Assembly: GCF_008727925.1 (NCBI RefSeq)
Contig: NZ_VTWT01000011.1
Span: 62,001 to 126,000, forward strand
DNA: 64,000 nt
From: Adhaeribacter soli
GTDB taxonomy: Bacteria > Bacteroidota > Bacteroidia > Cytophagales > Hymenobacteraceae
Direction of reading: 5' to 3'
Of this stretch, positions 25,585 to 38,400 are shown in pieces. Each line of letters begins with the position of its first letter. Within the stretch, counting starts at the first letter, position 1. A program made the position numbers and the translations under genes. Under the pieces are notes generated by a model. That model was given only the letters and a program-made list of their open reading frames with translations. It made no database searches and was not told the origin of the DNA.

Positions 25585-28500
25585 ATGAAAACAACGGCAC
25601 CCATTTTAGGTAAACGAAACTTCTTTCTTTTAGGCATAAGCCTGCTGGTATTAGCCTCCGGCTTCTTCACCATGACTCTCGACCAAGAAGACCATGGTTT
25701 CGGTTTTTTAGGCTTAACCTTAGGGCCGGCCCTCGTGTTGCTCGGCCTGATCCTGCCTTTTTTCTCTATTTTTTCTTCCGGAATTAATTTCAGAAACCAG
25801 ACCGGATTTCAGAAGCTGAACCGCCTAACGGGCTGGCTGGTTTTTACGCTGGCTTTAACGGTTTACGTGTTTACCCTGGAGCCCACCACCAGTTTCTGGG
25901 ATTGCGGGGAATTCATTGCGTCGGCGTATAAATTACAGGTGCCGCACCCGCCCGGAGCGCCGCTGTTTCTGCTGGTCGGCCGCATGTTTTCGCTGCTGGC
26001 TTTGGGCGACGTAAAACAGGTAGCTTATTGGGTGAACATGGTGTCGGCCTTGTCGAGCGCCTTTACCGTACTTTTCCTGTTCTGGACCATTACCTTACTA
26101 GCCCGGAAACTGGTAGAGGAGAAGGCTGAAAAAGTAAGCCCTCTGCAAACCATCCTGATCCTGAGCAGCGGGGTAGTCGGGGCGCTGAGTTTCACGTTCT
26201 CCGATTCGTTCTGGTTTTCGACGGTGGAAGCAGAAGTGTATGCATTGTCTTCGTTTTTTACGGCCATCGTTTTTTGGGCCATGCTGAAATGGGAAACCGC
26301 CGAAAAAAAGGAAACCGGTTCCCGCTGGCTCCTCCTGATCGCGTATTTACTGGGTCTTTCCATCGGGGTGCACCTGCTGAATTTGCTGGCAATTCCCGCC
26401 ATGGCCTTGATTTATTTCCACCGGAATTTCAGGTTTACTTACAAAGGCGCCCTGCTCACTTTGCTTATCAGCTTAGGTATAATCGGCCTGATTATGTGGG
26501 GCATTATTCCGGGTTTACCGGCAGTGGCCGGCAGTTTGGAAGTGTTTTTTGTGAATGCCTTCGGTTTGCCTTTCGGCAGCGGCATCTTGGTTTTTTTGCT
26601 GCTTTTTATAGCGTTCCTGGTTTATGCCTTAAAGCGAAGTATAACTAAACGGAACGCCTTGTGGCAAACGGCTTTGCTGGGACTGGTCTATATCCTGATC
26701 GGTTATTCCTCTTATTTAATTATTCCGATCCGTTCAGCCTACAACCCACCGGTAGATGAGAATAACCCCGAGGAAATATTGAGTTTTGTTTCGTACCTGC
26801 GGCGGGAGCAATACGGCGAAAGGCCCTTGCTTTACGGTCCGCAGTTTTCTGCTGAATTGATCGATCAGCAGCGCGGTGCGCCCCAATATGCCAGAGTAAA
26901 AGACCGCTACGAAGTGGTAGACCACAAAGTTGAACCGGTTTACAAGCCGAAAGACCTGAGTTTGCTGCCGCGCCTTTACAGTAATTCCCCGCTGCACCTG
27001 TACGAATATAAAAAGTGGGTGAATATCCGGGAAGGGGAGAAGCCCACCATGAGCCAGAACCTTTCCTTTCTTTTTCGCTACCAGTTGGGGCACATGTACG
27101 GGCGTTATTTTCTTTGGAACTTTGCGGGCCGCGAAAGCGATGTGCAGCACGCCGGGGTACTTTGGCCCTGGGAAAAACCGGACGATCTGCCTCATGAAAT
27201 TCAAACGAATAAGGCGCGCAATAACTATTACCTGCTGCCGCTGCTGCTGGGGTTGGCCGGCGCAGTTTACCAGTTCCGCCAGCGGAAGCCCGATGCCGTA
27301 GTAGTGAGCCTGTTGTTCCTTTTCACCGGCGTGGCCATAGCCTTTTACCTGAACCAGCCGCCGGCAGAACCCCGGGAGCGCGACTATGCTTTTGCCGGTT
27401 CTTTTTATGCCTTTGCTATCTGGATCGGACTAGGTGTAATGGCTCTTGCGGCCTTGTTAAAAAAGTACTTCCAGAATCCTTTTCTAACCGTTTCTGCAGC
27501 TGCCTGTTGCCTGGCGGTGCCTATGCTCATGGCGCAGCAGGGCTGGGACGACCACGACCGTTCGGACCGTTATTATGCTGTCGATTTTGCCCGGAACATG
27601 CTCGAATCCTGCGCGCCCAACGCCATCCTTTTTACCAACGGCGACAATGATACGTTTCCGCTCTGGTATGCCCAGGAAGTGGAAGGCTTGCGTCGCGATG
27701 TGCGGGTAGTGGTACTGAGTTACCTGAATACCGATTGGTACATCGAACAAATGAAGCGGCCGGCTTATGAATCGGCGCCATTGCCTATTTCGCTGGAAGA
27801 AGAAGACTTTAAATTCAGCGCCAATAATTATCTGCCTTACGTGGCCCGGCCGCAGGTGGCAAACGGCATAGACCTGAAGCAATTTATAAAGCTGGTAAAA
27901 CAAAACCACGAAGCGCTCCAGGTTACCGCCAACGATGGCCGCACCTTTCTTTCGATGCCTACCAAGAATTTCTTTTTAGAGGTAAACAAAGCAGTCGTGT
28001 TGCAAAGCGGAATTATTCCGAAGGAACGGGGAAAAGAGGTGGTAAGTCAGATGCGCTGGAGTTTTTCCGGCTCGGGCATGGAGAAAAAGCAGCTCCTTAT
28101 TGCCGATATCCTGGCGACCAATAACTGGCAGCAGCCCATTTATTTTTCCACTTCGGCCAACGCCGAAGACGTGAAATTCCTGAAACCCTACCTGCAGCTC
28201 GAAGGCCTGACCTACCGCGTACTGCCTGCCCTTAATCCGGATCCTCAAGCCGAAACCGCCATTGCCAGAAACCTGATGTACCAAAACCTGACGCAAAAAT
28301 TTCAGTTCCGCAACCTCCATAACCCGGACATCCATTACGACAACGTTTACCAGTCCCAGCTTGTAACGAACATGCGTGAAAAATTCGGTTTGCTGGCCCT
28401 GGAATTCCTGAAACACGGCGAAACTGCTAAGGCAAAAACAGTAACCGCTCTGGCCCTGAAAGTATTGCCCGACGCCGCCCATCCCTACGACCTTTACGCA

Positions 28501-28764
28501 CCGCTTTACGTGGAATTACTGGCCCGGACCGGTCAGCAGGAAAAAGCGGATCAGCTTATAAAAACGGTAGGCGAGCGGGCAAAAAAGTCGGTAACTTACT
28601 ATGCGGGTTTAGAGAAAAGTCAGCTTTTCGACCGGGAAATTCAGCTGAATATGCTACTGCTGCAAAACCTGATCAGGAGCGCTTACAACCTGAACAATGC
28701 CGAACAAGCCAAAGGCCTGGAAGCTTTCTTTATGGAGCAGTACCAGAAATTTAAGTGGGGGTAA
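25585..28764 (+). CDS. GT117 / DUF2723 multi-pass membrane protein (putative protein O-glycosyltransferase class)
   Basis: The 1059-residue protein has about a dozen membrane helices in its first half, followed by a large hydrophilic C-terminal part (about 600-1059). The family signature is EPTTSFWDCGEFIASA and VPHPPGAPLFLLVGRM near residue 95-130, typical of DUF2723 (GT117), whose fold resembles protein mannosyltransferases (GT-C). Further motifs are FWFSTVEAEVYALSS, PAEPRERDYAFAGSFYAFA and FTNGDNDTFPLWYAQE. Glycosyl transfer from a lipid-linked donor to exported proteins is the expected role, but activity has not been shown for most members. It is divergent from the histidine kinase and ends in a terminator about 160 bases downstream. 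Confidence 0.88.
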   Translation: MKTTAPILGKRNFFLLGISLLVLASGFFTMTLDQEDHGFGFLGLTLGPALVLLGLILPFFSIFSSGINFRNQTGFQKLNRLTGWLVFTLALTVYVFTLEPTTSFWDCGEFIASAYKLQVPHPPGAPLFLLVGRMFSLLALGDVKQVAYWVNMVSALSSAFTVLFLFWTITLLARKLVEEKAEKVSPLQTILILSSGVVGALSFTFSDSFWFSTVEAEVYALSSFFTAIVFWAMLKWETAEKKETGSRWLLLIAYLLGLSIGVHLLNLLAIPAMALIYFHRNFRFTYKGALLTLLISLGIIGLIMWGIIPGLPAVAGSLEVFFVNAFGLPFGSGILVFLLLFIAFLVYALKRSITKRNALWQTALLGLVYILIGYSSYLIIPIRSAYNPPVDENNPEEILSFVSYLRREQYGERPLLYGPQFSAELIDQQRGAPQYARVKDRYEVVDHKVEPVYKPKDLSLLPRLYSNSPLHLYEYKKWVNIREGEKPTMSQNLSFLFRYQLGHMYGRYFLWNFAGRESDVQHAGVLWPWEKPDDLPHEIQTNKARNNYYLLPLLLGLAGAVYQFRQRKPDAVVVSLLFLFTGVAIAFYLNQPPAEPRERDYAFAGSFYAFAIWIGLGVMALAALLKKYFQNPFLTVSAAACCLAVPMLMAQQGWDDHDRSDRYYAVDFARNMLESCAPNAILFTNGDNDTFPLWYAQEVEGLRRDVRVVVLSYLNTDWYIEQMKRPAYESAPLPISLEEEDFKFSANNYLPYVARPQVANGIDLKQFIKLVKQNHEALQVTANDGRTFLSMPTKNFFLEVNKAVVLQSGIIPKERGKEVVSQMRWSFSGSGMEKKQLLIADILATNNWQQPIYFSTSANAEDVKFLKPYLQLEGLTYRVLPALNPDPQAETAIARNLMYQNLTQKFQFRNLHNPDIHYDNVYQSQLVTNMREKFGLLALEFLKHGETAKAKTVTALALKVLPDAAHPYDLYAPLYVELLARTGQQEKADQLIKTVGERAKKSVTYYAGLEKSQLFDREIQLNMLLLQNLIRSAYNLNNAEQAKGLEAFFMEQYQKFKWG

Positions 28765-29468
28765 GGCTGGAAAGTTTTTTTAAGGGATACTAACCTGAGG
28801 CGGGGAAATCCGGTAATTGCAATCGCTCAGCCGCAGAACTACGAAGGAACCAGCTTAAATTAAGAAGTACTTGTTCCGGATTCAAAGGACATTCCAACCG
28901 AAATAATTAGTTTCCCTTTAAAACAAAGATCCCGTTCCTCTTAAATGGAGCGGGAGCTTTGTTTTAGCAGACCGGCATGCATTTGGGAAGCAATAGCACT
29001 TAACCATATAAAACCGCTTGGGACCCTAAATGTAAATCATCTTTTCGTGGCTGTTTTCTTATTTTTGGTCAATATAAACTTTAAATATTATAATATAAAA
29101 CAACCTTAAAAGAAAATCAAAGTTTAATTAAGTATTCTTTTAAAAATTATATAAATGGGACCTTGATTTTTAAGGTTTCCAATACTTAAATAATATTCTA
29201 TGGATTGTTTTAAGACAGATTATTTAAGACCCAAAAGAATAAACTGCTTTTTGTTTCCATTCCTGAAAAGTGTTTTAGTAATCAAAAAATCAGGAATTTA
29301 CCGCGCTGTTGAGGCTTATTGACGGAATGACTGGTATTTGTTACCTGGTTTTGGCTCTGTTTGTATAAAGAGCAAAACCTTTTTTTTTCCTGCTTTTGCC
29401 TGAACGAGGATTTATTGATAATAGAATAAGTCAATAATCTTAAAAATCACTCATCTAAACATAATCCC
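28765..29468. other. Intergenic region before the giant gene
   Basis: About 700 bases with the GT117 terminator at 28920-28965 and then an AT-rich stretch (29030-29300) without ORFs. The long AT-rich leader of the giant gene may hold its promoter, but no -7/-33 pair is clear. Confidence 0.6.
28920..28965 (+). terminator. Terminator after the GT117 gene
   Basis: AAAACAAAG and CCCGTTCC pair with GGAGCGGG and CTTTGTTTT around a loop of about 8 bases, with T residues at the 3' end. Confidence 0.82.
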
Positions 29469-32400
29469 ATGAAAGAACTTCTTTACGCTCAAAGACCCAG
29501 GAAAGTGGATAAAGATCCCTTTCAGCGATCCTCCCGCAAGAGGACTAAAAACCAGATCAGGTACTTTTATAACAGATTTAAGCCTGTTGATCAGGTAATT
29601 AGAGGTTTATTGCCTTTGCTATTATGCTTCTTTTTTTTTGCGGCTTCAGCCCAAAATTCTATAGCCACGGAAAACGCCCTGCCGGGCAATCCGGCCTCGG
29701 AATGGGATATTTCCGGTGCCGGTGATCTTTCCATACAGGGTTTTGCCACCGACATCAGCTACAATAAAGGCGAAACGGCCCGTTTCAAGATCAAGACCAA
29801 TGCCAGCGCCTATACCATCCGGATCTACCGCTTAGGGTATTACCAGGGGAACGGCGCCCGCTTTATGGGCAACGCTACCGTTACGGCTACCTTGCCCCAA
29901 ACCCAACCCACCTGCCTTACAAATTCAACCGGACTTATTGATTGCGGTAACTGGGCAGAATCGGCGAGTTGGAATATTCCGGCCAATGCGGTTTCGGGCA
30001 TTTACATTGCCAAATTAACCCGGACCAACACCGGCGGTTCGAGCCATATTACTTTTGTGGTTAGGGACGATGCCAGTACTTCCGATCTGCTATTCCAGAC
30101 TTCTGACGCTACCTGGCAGGCTTACAATGTTTACGGCGACAACAACAACGGCAAGAGTTTATACACCGGCTCCGGTGGCAAAGCTTCTAAAGTGAGTTAC
30201 AACCGGCCTTTCTATACCCGAAGCGGCGGAGGCGGCGGCGGTTCCGAAGACTGGCTTTTTAATGCCGAATACCCGATGATCCGTTTCCTGGAAAGGAACG
30301 GCTATAATGTTACGTACACTACCAATGTAGATACCGATCGCAGAGGGAATTTAATTCAGAATCATAAAGCATTTCTGTCGGTTGGCCATGATGAATACTG
30401 GTCGAAGGGGATGCGCGATAACGTGGAAGCTGCCCGCAACGCCGGTAGGCACCTGGCTTTTTTCAGCGGCAACGAAGTTTACTGGAAAACCCGCTGGGAA
30501 AACAGTATCGATGGCAGCGGAAAAACCCACCGGACCCTGGTATGCTACAAGGAAGGTACTTTAGGCGAAAACCAGTGTAATACCAAATGCGACCCCAGTT
30601 CTGAATGGACAGGACTATGGCGAAGCGGTTGCGAATATCCGGCTTCGGACGGTTGCCGGCCCGAAAATGAACTGAGCGGGCAGATCAGCTGGGAAGACTC
30701 CAACGGTGCCCTGCAGGTGCCGGCTACTTTTCAGAACTTACGTTTCTGGCGCAACACCAGCGTTGCTGGTTTAGGAACCAACCAAACGGCCACTTTCACC
30801 CCGAATACCGTGGGTTACGAATGGAATTCCGACCAGGAAGTCTACCGTTCCTCTTATCCGGCCGGCCGGGTTTTGCTTTCCCGAACCGTAATCGGCGGCA
30901 AAACGCATAATGCTTCGCTTTACAAACACAACAGCGGCGCTCTTGTTTTCGGTGCCGGTACCGTGCAGTGGTCCTGGGGCTTAGACGGCAACCACGACCG
31001 CGGCAGCGATGCCCCAAGCCGCGATATGCAGCAAGCTACCTTAAACCTGCTGGCCGACATGGCTGCGCAACCGGGGAGCAAACAGGCCGATCTTACCGCC
31101 GCAACTGCTTCCGCCGATAATCTTGCCCCAACGGTAGCTGTAACTTCCCCGACGAACGGCGCCAATGTACCGAGCGGCGCAGCCGTTACGATCAGCGGCA
31201 CCGCTTCGGACGCCAATACCGTGGCAGGAATTGAAGTTTCTGTGGATGGCGGAACAACCTGGCGACAGGCAAGCGGAACTACGAACTGGACTTTTTCCTG
31301 GATTCCTTCGGCAACCGGCCCGGCTACCATTCGTTGCCGGGCTTTTGACGATTCCGGAAATCTGAGTGGCGTGGTTGCGGTAAATGTAACGGTTGGCAGC
31401 ACGGGTAATCCCAATTGTCCTTGTACTGTTTTTCTGCCTACCGATAATCCCGGCGCCAGCCTTGAGAACGATAATAACCAGCCGATCCAGTTGGGAATGA
31501 AATTCACTTCCACGACCAATGGATTTATTACCGGGGTGCGTTTTTATAAGAACAGCGGCAATACCGGCACGCATACCGGGCAATTATACAGTAGCACCGG
31601 TACTTTACTGGCCCAGGCAACTTTCACGAACGAAACGGCTTCCGGCTGGCAGGAACAAGCTTTTGCGAATCCGGTAGCCATTAACGCCAATACTACTTAC
31701 ATCATATCTTACCACAGCAGCGCCGGCTTTTATTCGGTAAATGATATCGGTTTTGCCACGGCTTTGGTTAATGGTCCTTTAAAAGGGTTGGCAAACGGCG
31801 AAAATGGCCCGAACGGCGTGTATCAATACTCCGCTACGCCTACCTTCCCGACTACCAATTTCCAAGCCAGTAATTATTACGTGGATGTGGTTTTCAATAC
31901 TATTGTTGGCCCGGATACCAATCCGCCGGTGGTACTTGCCACCATTCCGGTCAGCAATGCCATAGGCGTAAATGAAGCGGCGAATATCAGCATTACCTTC
32001 AATGAAGCCCTCGATCCGTCCACGGTTTCCAGCGCTACCATTTCGTTAATGAGCGGCAGTTCCCCGGTACCGGCCACCGTGACTTTTGACGCGCTAAACC
32101 GTACCGTTACCCTCGATCCGCTTTCGAACCTGAATTTCAATGCTAATTATTCTGTAATTGTAAGAGGCGGCACTGCCGATCCGAGAATTAAAGATGTCGC
32201 CGGGAATGCCCTGGCAGCCGATTACACCTTTGCATTTACTACGAGACCTACACCTCCGCCGCCACCGCCTTCCGCGAATGACGGACCGGGCGGGCCGATC
32301 CTGGTGATCAGTTCTTCAGCCAATCCGTTCAGCCGGTACCCGGTGGAAATTTTAAGGGCAGAAGGCTTTAATGAATTTGCAGCCAAAGATATTTCAGAAA

Positions 32401-35400
32401 TAACGGCAAATACTGCCTTACTGAACAGCTATGACGTTATTTTACTGGGTGAAATTTCGCTTTCCGCAGCCAACGTTACTTCTCTCACCAACTGGGTAGA
32501 AGCCGGCGGCACCCTGATCGCGTTTAAACCCGACCCGCAGCTTGCTTCACTGCTAGGGCTTTCCGCTGCCACCGGCACACTTTCCGACCGCTACCTGCTG
32601 GTGAATACTACCAGCGGACCAGGCGTTGGCATCGTGAACCAGACCATTCAATACCACGGAGCAGCGAATTTGTACGCGCTGAACGGCGCCGCCAGCTTAG
32701 CTACTTTGTATTCCAATGCTACTACGGCTACCACGAATCCGGCGGTAACCATGCGAAACGTTGGCAGTAACGGCGGCAAGGCAGTGGCTTTTGCCTATGA
32801 TCTGGCGCGTTCAATTGTTTACACCCGCCAGGGAAATCCGGCCTGGGCTGGTCAGAAACGGGATGGCCAAAGTGGCCCGATCCGTTCAGATGATATGTTC
32901 TTCCCGGATTGGATCGATTTTAATAAAGTAGCCATTCCGCAGGCCGATGAGCAGCAACGCTTACTGGCAAACATCATTATTCAGGCGAACCTGCACAAGA
33001 AGCCGCTGCCCCGTTTCTGGTATTTACCGCGCGGTTTAAAAGCGGCCGTTGTAATGACCGGCGATGACCATGCCGGCGGCGGAACTGTAGGGCGCTTCAA
33101 CGATTACGTTGCGAAAAGCGCTTCCAATACGCCACAGGCGGTTGCCGAGTGGACGGCTATCCGGGGCACCTCCTACATTTACCCGGGCACCAATATTACC
33201 AATGCGCAGGCAATGTCTTACGAGGCGCAGGGCTTCGAAATTTCGCTGCACCTGAATACCAATTGCGCTACCTGGACCCCGACCTCGGTAAGAACCATGT
33301 TCGACGATCAGCTGGCCAGTCTGGCGGCCCAGCTTCCCGGCATTTCAACGCCCGTTACGCACCGCACCCACTGTATTTCGTGGAGCGATTGGGCAACAAA
33401 AGCCAAAGCGGAAGCTGAACGCGGTATCCGGTTGGACGCCAATTATTACTATTGGCCGGGCGCCTGGATAAACGACCGTCCGGGTATGTTTACCGGTTCC
33501 GGAATTCCGATGCGGTTTGCCGATCTGGATGGCACGCTGATCGATTGCTACCAGGCGGCTACCCAACTGACCGATGAATCCAACATCACTTATTCTACCC
33601 ATATTAATTCCTTGCTTGATAATGCGCTTGGGGCGAACGGATATTATGGCGTTTTCACGGCAAATATGCATACCGATGTAAACGGCGGCAACAGCTCCAA
33701 CGGATCGAACATTATTGTGGCCGCAGCGCAGCAAAGACAGGTTCCGGTTATTTCGGCCAAACAAATGTTGACCTGGCTGGATGGCCGCAACAATTCTTCA
33801 TTCGGGGCGATGAGCTGGAACAACGGCGTACTGAATTTTACGGTTACAGCTGCCGACGGCTCGCATAATTTAAGAGGCATGCTCCCGATAGATGGCAACG
33901 GCGGTCAGTTAACCGGCATTACCGTAAATGGCGAGCCGGTTTCCTATACCACGGAAACCATTAAAGGCATGGCCTATGCGTTCTTCCCGGCCAACAGCGG
34001 TAATTATGCAGCAACGTACAGCAACAGCACTACCCCGCTGCAAATTTCGGCGGTAAATGTTTCGCAAACGGCACCGGGTTCGGCTACCGTTACCTGGAAC
34101 ACCAACGTGCTTGCTGATTCTAAAGTAGCGTATGGCACTGCTGCAAACCAGCTGAACCTGAATGTAGCAGATGCCAACCCGGTTACAGCTCACAGTTTAA
34201 CTTTAACCGGTCTGACTCCCGCCACTACTTATTACTACCGGGTTACTTCGGCCACCAGTTCCGGCAACAACCTTACCGAACCGGATGCAGCAGCGGCACC
34301 TTTAAGCTTTACTACACCGGCAGCAGCCTGCTTCAGCGACGAAACAGTGGCCAGCTTTAACGCCGGAACTATTGGAACCAGTACTTTTGTGAGCCCTAAC
34401 GGGGTTACCCTGAAACCTCAGCTGGCGGAAGAATTTACCACCTTACCAGCAACTTCGCAATGGCAAAGCTTCCCGTGGACTTCTGGCGGAACAAGCACCA
34501 TTACCAACGGACAAGTGGTAGTAGATGGTGCGCGTTATAATACCGAACCGGTAAATGCTGCTTTCGGTCCGGGAACAACCATCGAGTTTGTTGGCACATT
34601 CGGCAATGCGCCTTTTCAGCACATCGGTTTCGGTTCCGGCGATGATGCAGCCATGTTTAATACCGTATCTACCTGGGCGATGTTCAGTACCGGATCTAGC
34701 GGAAGCGGATTATTGGCTCGCGTTGCCAATAACGGTCCTTCCGTGGATATACCGGTTGGCAGTAACCTGCTGGGAAGTCCTCACCGGTATAAGATCAGCT
34801 GGAAAGCCAATGCAATTGAATTTTATGTAGATTGTGCTTTGGTTCATACCCAAAACTCAACCTTAACGGCGCCAATGCGGGTGGGTATGAGCGACTTTAC
34901 GGTAGGTGGCCCGAGCATTGCGCTTGACTGGATCACCGCTTCGCCGTACGCTTCTTCCGGCAGTTACACTTCCCGCGTTTACGATGGCGGCAGCCAGAAA
35001 AACTGGCAGGAAGCTAGCTGGCAAGCTGCTTTACCGGCCGGAACAGCTATTCAGTTATTCCAGCGCCAGGGAAATACCGCCACGCCGGACGGCACCTGGA
35101 CGGCTTTCACCGCCATTCCAGCCAGCGGAACCAACGTAGGAGGAACTTCCCGTTATATTCAGTACCAGGCTGACCTGACTACTTCGGATGCCAGCGTTTC
35201 GCCGGTTCTGGAAAAAGTGAATTTCGGTTGTGCTTCGCCAACCTGCCCGACCCTGACTTTTTCTCCTGTTTCTGCCAGCGTTTTACCGGACGCTACCCAG
35301 GGAACTGCTTATTCGCAAACCATCAGCACCAATCCGGTTGGGTACAGCTTTACCGCCACCGGTTTGCCGGCGGGGCTTACCATAGATGCAGTTTCCGGGG

Positions 35401-38400
35401 TGATAAGCGGTATTCCTACAAATGCTGTAGCAAATGCTGCCATAACGGTAACGGCTTCTCAGGGAGGTTGTACAGAGACGGCTACTTACACGCTTTCAGT
35501 GCAAGCTCCGGTTCCGGCCTGCTTCAGTGATGAAACCGCTGCCAGTTTCAATGCAGGCACGTTGGATGCCAGCACTGCTGCTAATGCAAATGGCATTACG
35601 TTGAAACCACTCTTAACGGAAGAATTTGATGTGCTGCCACCAACTACGCAATGGCAAAGCTTCCCCTGGGCAACCGGCGGAGGAAGTACCCTGGTGAATG
35701 GCCAGGTAGTGGTGGACGGAGCCCGTTACAATACCGAACCCGTTGGAACCACTTACGGTCCGGGAACTTCCATTGACTTTGTCGGTACGTTTGGAACTGC
35801 CCCTTTTCAGCACATCGGATTAGGTGCCGGAAATAACGTGGACATGTACAATAATACCAGCACCTGGGCCATGTTCAGCACGGGTTCTGCCGGAACTGGT
35901 TTGCTGGCCCGCGTTGCCAATGGCGGTCCTTCGGTAGATGTACCCATTGCCGGTAACTTACTGGGAACGCCGCACCGCTACCAGATCAACTGGAAAGCTG
36001 GCAGCATCGAGTTTTATGTAGACGGAAATCTGGTACACACGCAAAATGCTACTTTAACTACCCCAATGCGGGTAGGTATGAGTGATTTTGCAGTAGGCGG
36101 TCAGAGTGTAAGTTTAGACCGAATGCTGATCACGCCTTACGCCGCATCCGGTAGTTATACTTCCCGCGTTTACGATGGCGGCAGCCAGAAAAACTGGCAG
36201 GAAGCTAGCTGGCAAGCTGCTTTACCGGCCGGAACAGCTATTCAGTTATTCCAGCGCCAGGGAAATACCGCCACGCCGGACGGCACCTGGACGGCTTTCA
36301 CAGCCATTCCAGCCAGCGGAACCAACGTAGGAGGGACTTCACGCTACATCCAGTACCGCGCTGATTTAACTACTACTAATACCAGTGTAACGCCGGAGCT
36401 GCAGAAAGTCAATATCGGTTGTGAAACCTTTACTTGCCCTGCCGTTACTTTTACGCCGGTAACCAATACTGTTTTACCAGTTGCTACAGAAGGAACAGCT
36501 TATTCGCAAACCATCAGCAGTGATCCTTCCGGTTACAGCTTTACCGCTACCGGCTTGCCGGCAGGACTAGCCATGGATGCTGTTTCCGGAGCGATCAGCG
36601 GAACGCCTTCAGCTGCACTTACTAATGCCAGCATAAAGGTTATTGCTACCCAGGGAGCTTGTTCAGATTCTGCCTTTTACACCCTTTCGGTTAACCCGGC
36701 CAATCAGGCTCCGGAACTGGCAGCCATCGGCAACAAATCCGTTACAGTGGGGCAGGCACTCCTTTTCACAGCCACAGCCACTGATAACGATAGTAGTCAG
36801 ACCTTAACGTATTCGGTGGAAAATGCACCGGCTGCGGCTACGATCAATGCTTCTTCCGGCGAATTCAGCTGGATGCCAGGTTCGGGGGATATCGGGGCGC
36901 ATACCTTTAAAGTGAAGGTAACGGACAACGGAATTCCTGCGCTCTCGGATGAAGAAGAAATTACGGTTACGGTGAATCCGGTTCAGTACAGTCTGCTTGT
37001 GACTGCTCCGGTGAACGGAAGCGTAACGGTCAATCCAAATCAATCCAGCTTTATTAGCGGCGATAGCGTGATGTTAACAGCAGTTCCGGACAACGGTTAT
37101 GTATTCAGCCACTGGAGCGGCGACGCTACCGGTAGCAGTAATCCGTTGAAAGTGATCATGAACGGCAACAAAACCATTGCGGCTAATTTCGTAGCTGTTC
37201 CAACGGTTTATACCCTGAACGCTACTTCTTCCGGCAACGGAAATGTAACCGTGGATCCGAACCAAACCAGTTTTGAGAGTGGTTCCAATGCAACTTTAAC
37301 TGCTGTACCAACTAATGGCTTTATGTTCAGCCACTGGAGCGGCGATGCAAGCGGCAGCGCCAACCCACTTACTATTACTATGGATGGGGACAAGAACATT
37401 ACTGCAAACTTCACGGCGGTTCCGGTTCTTTATAATTTGAGTGTTACCTCTTCAGGAAACGGCTCGGTTACCATCGATCCTAACCAGAGCAGCTTTACGG
37501 ATGGCTCTCAGGTAACGATAACTGCAGTTCCGGCCAGTGGCTATGTTTTCAGCAACTGGGGAGGTGATGCCAGTGGCAATACCAATCCGCTCTCCGTTAC
37601 CATGAACGCTGACAAGTTTATTACTGCTAATTTCACCGTAGTTGGTTCTAATCTGGAAGTTACCGGTTTCAATCTGATCGATGCTACTACGGAACTTCCC
37701 TTGCGGCAAATAAACGACGGGGATGTAATAAACCTTGCCACGGTGGGCTCGAAGAAACTGAACATTCAGGCGCTTACCCTGCAGCCAACCGTAGGCAGCG
37801 TTGTATTTAACCTGAGCGGGCAGGAAACGAAAGTGCGGTCTGATGAAAGCGTGCCTTACTCGTTGTTCGGCGACAACCAGGGGAATTATTATTCCTGGAT
37901 CCCGACGGCCGGCACGTATACTCTTACCGCGACGCCATATACCCTGGGAGTTGGGAAAGGTACTGCCGGAATTTCGCGTACCATTACCTTTACTTTAATG
38001 AGCCAGCCGGCAGTTGCCCAGTACTATCTGAACGTTTCGACTGTCGGGGCCGGGACTGTAACCAAGGACCCAAATCAGGCTTCCTACACCAGTGGTTCCA
38101 ATGTAACCTTAACTGCAACTCCAGACCCAGGTTTTGTATTCAGCCACTGGAGCGGAGCTGCCACCGGGAACATGAATCCGTTAAGTGTTTCCATGAACAC
38201 TAACAAGAACATAACTGCGAACTTTAAGCTGGCACCGACAATGTATACGCTTACCGTTTCTACTTCCGGCAGCGGAACGGTAAACATCGATCCGAACCAG
38301 ACCAGCTTTACGGACGGCGCTCTTGTAACGCTAACAGCAGTGCCGGCTTCGGGCTTTGCCTTCAGCCACTGGAGCGGAAGCGCCACCGGCAATAGTAACC

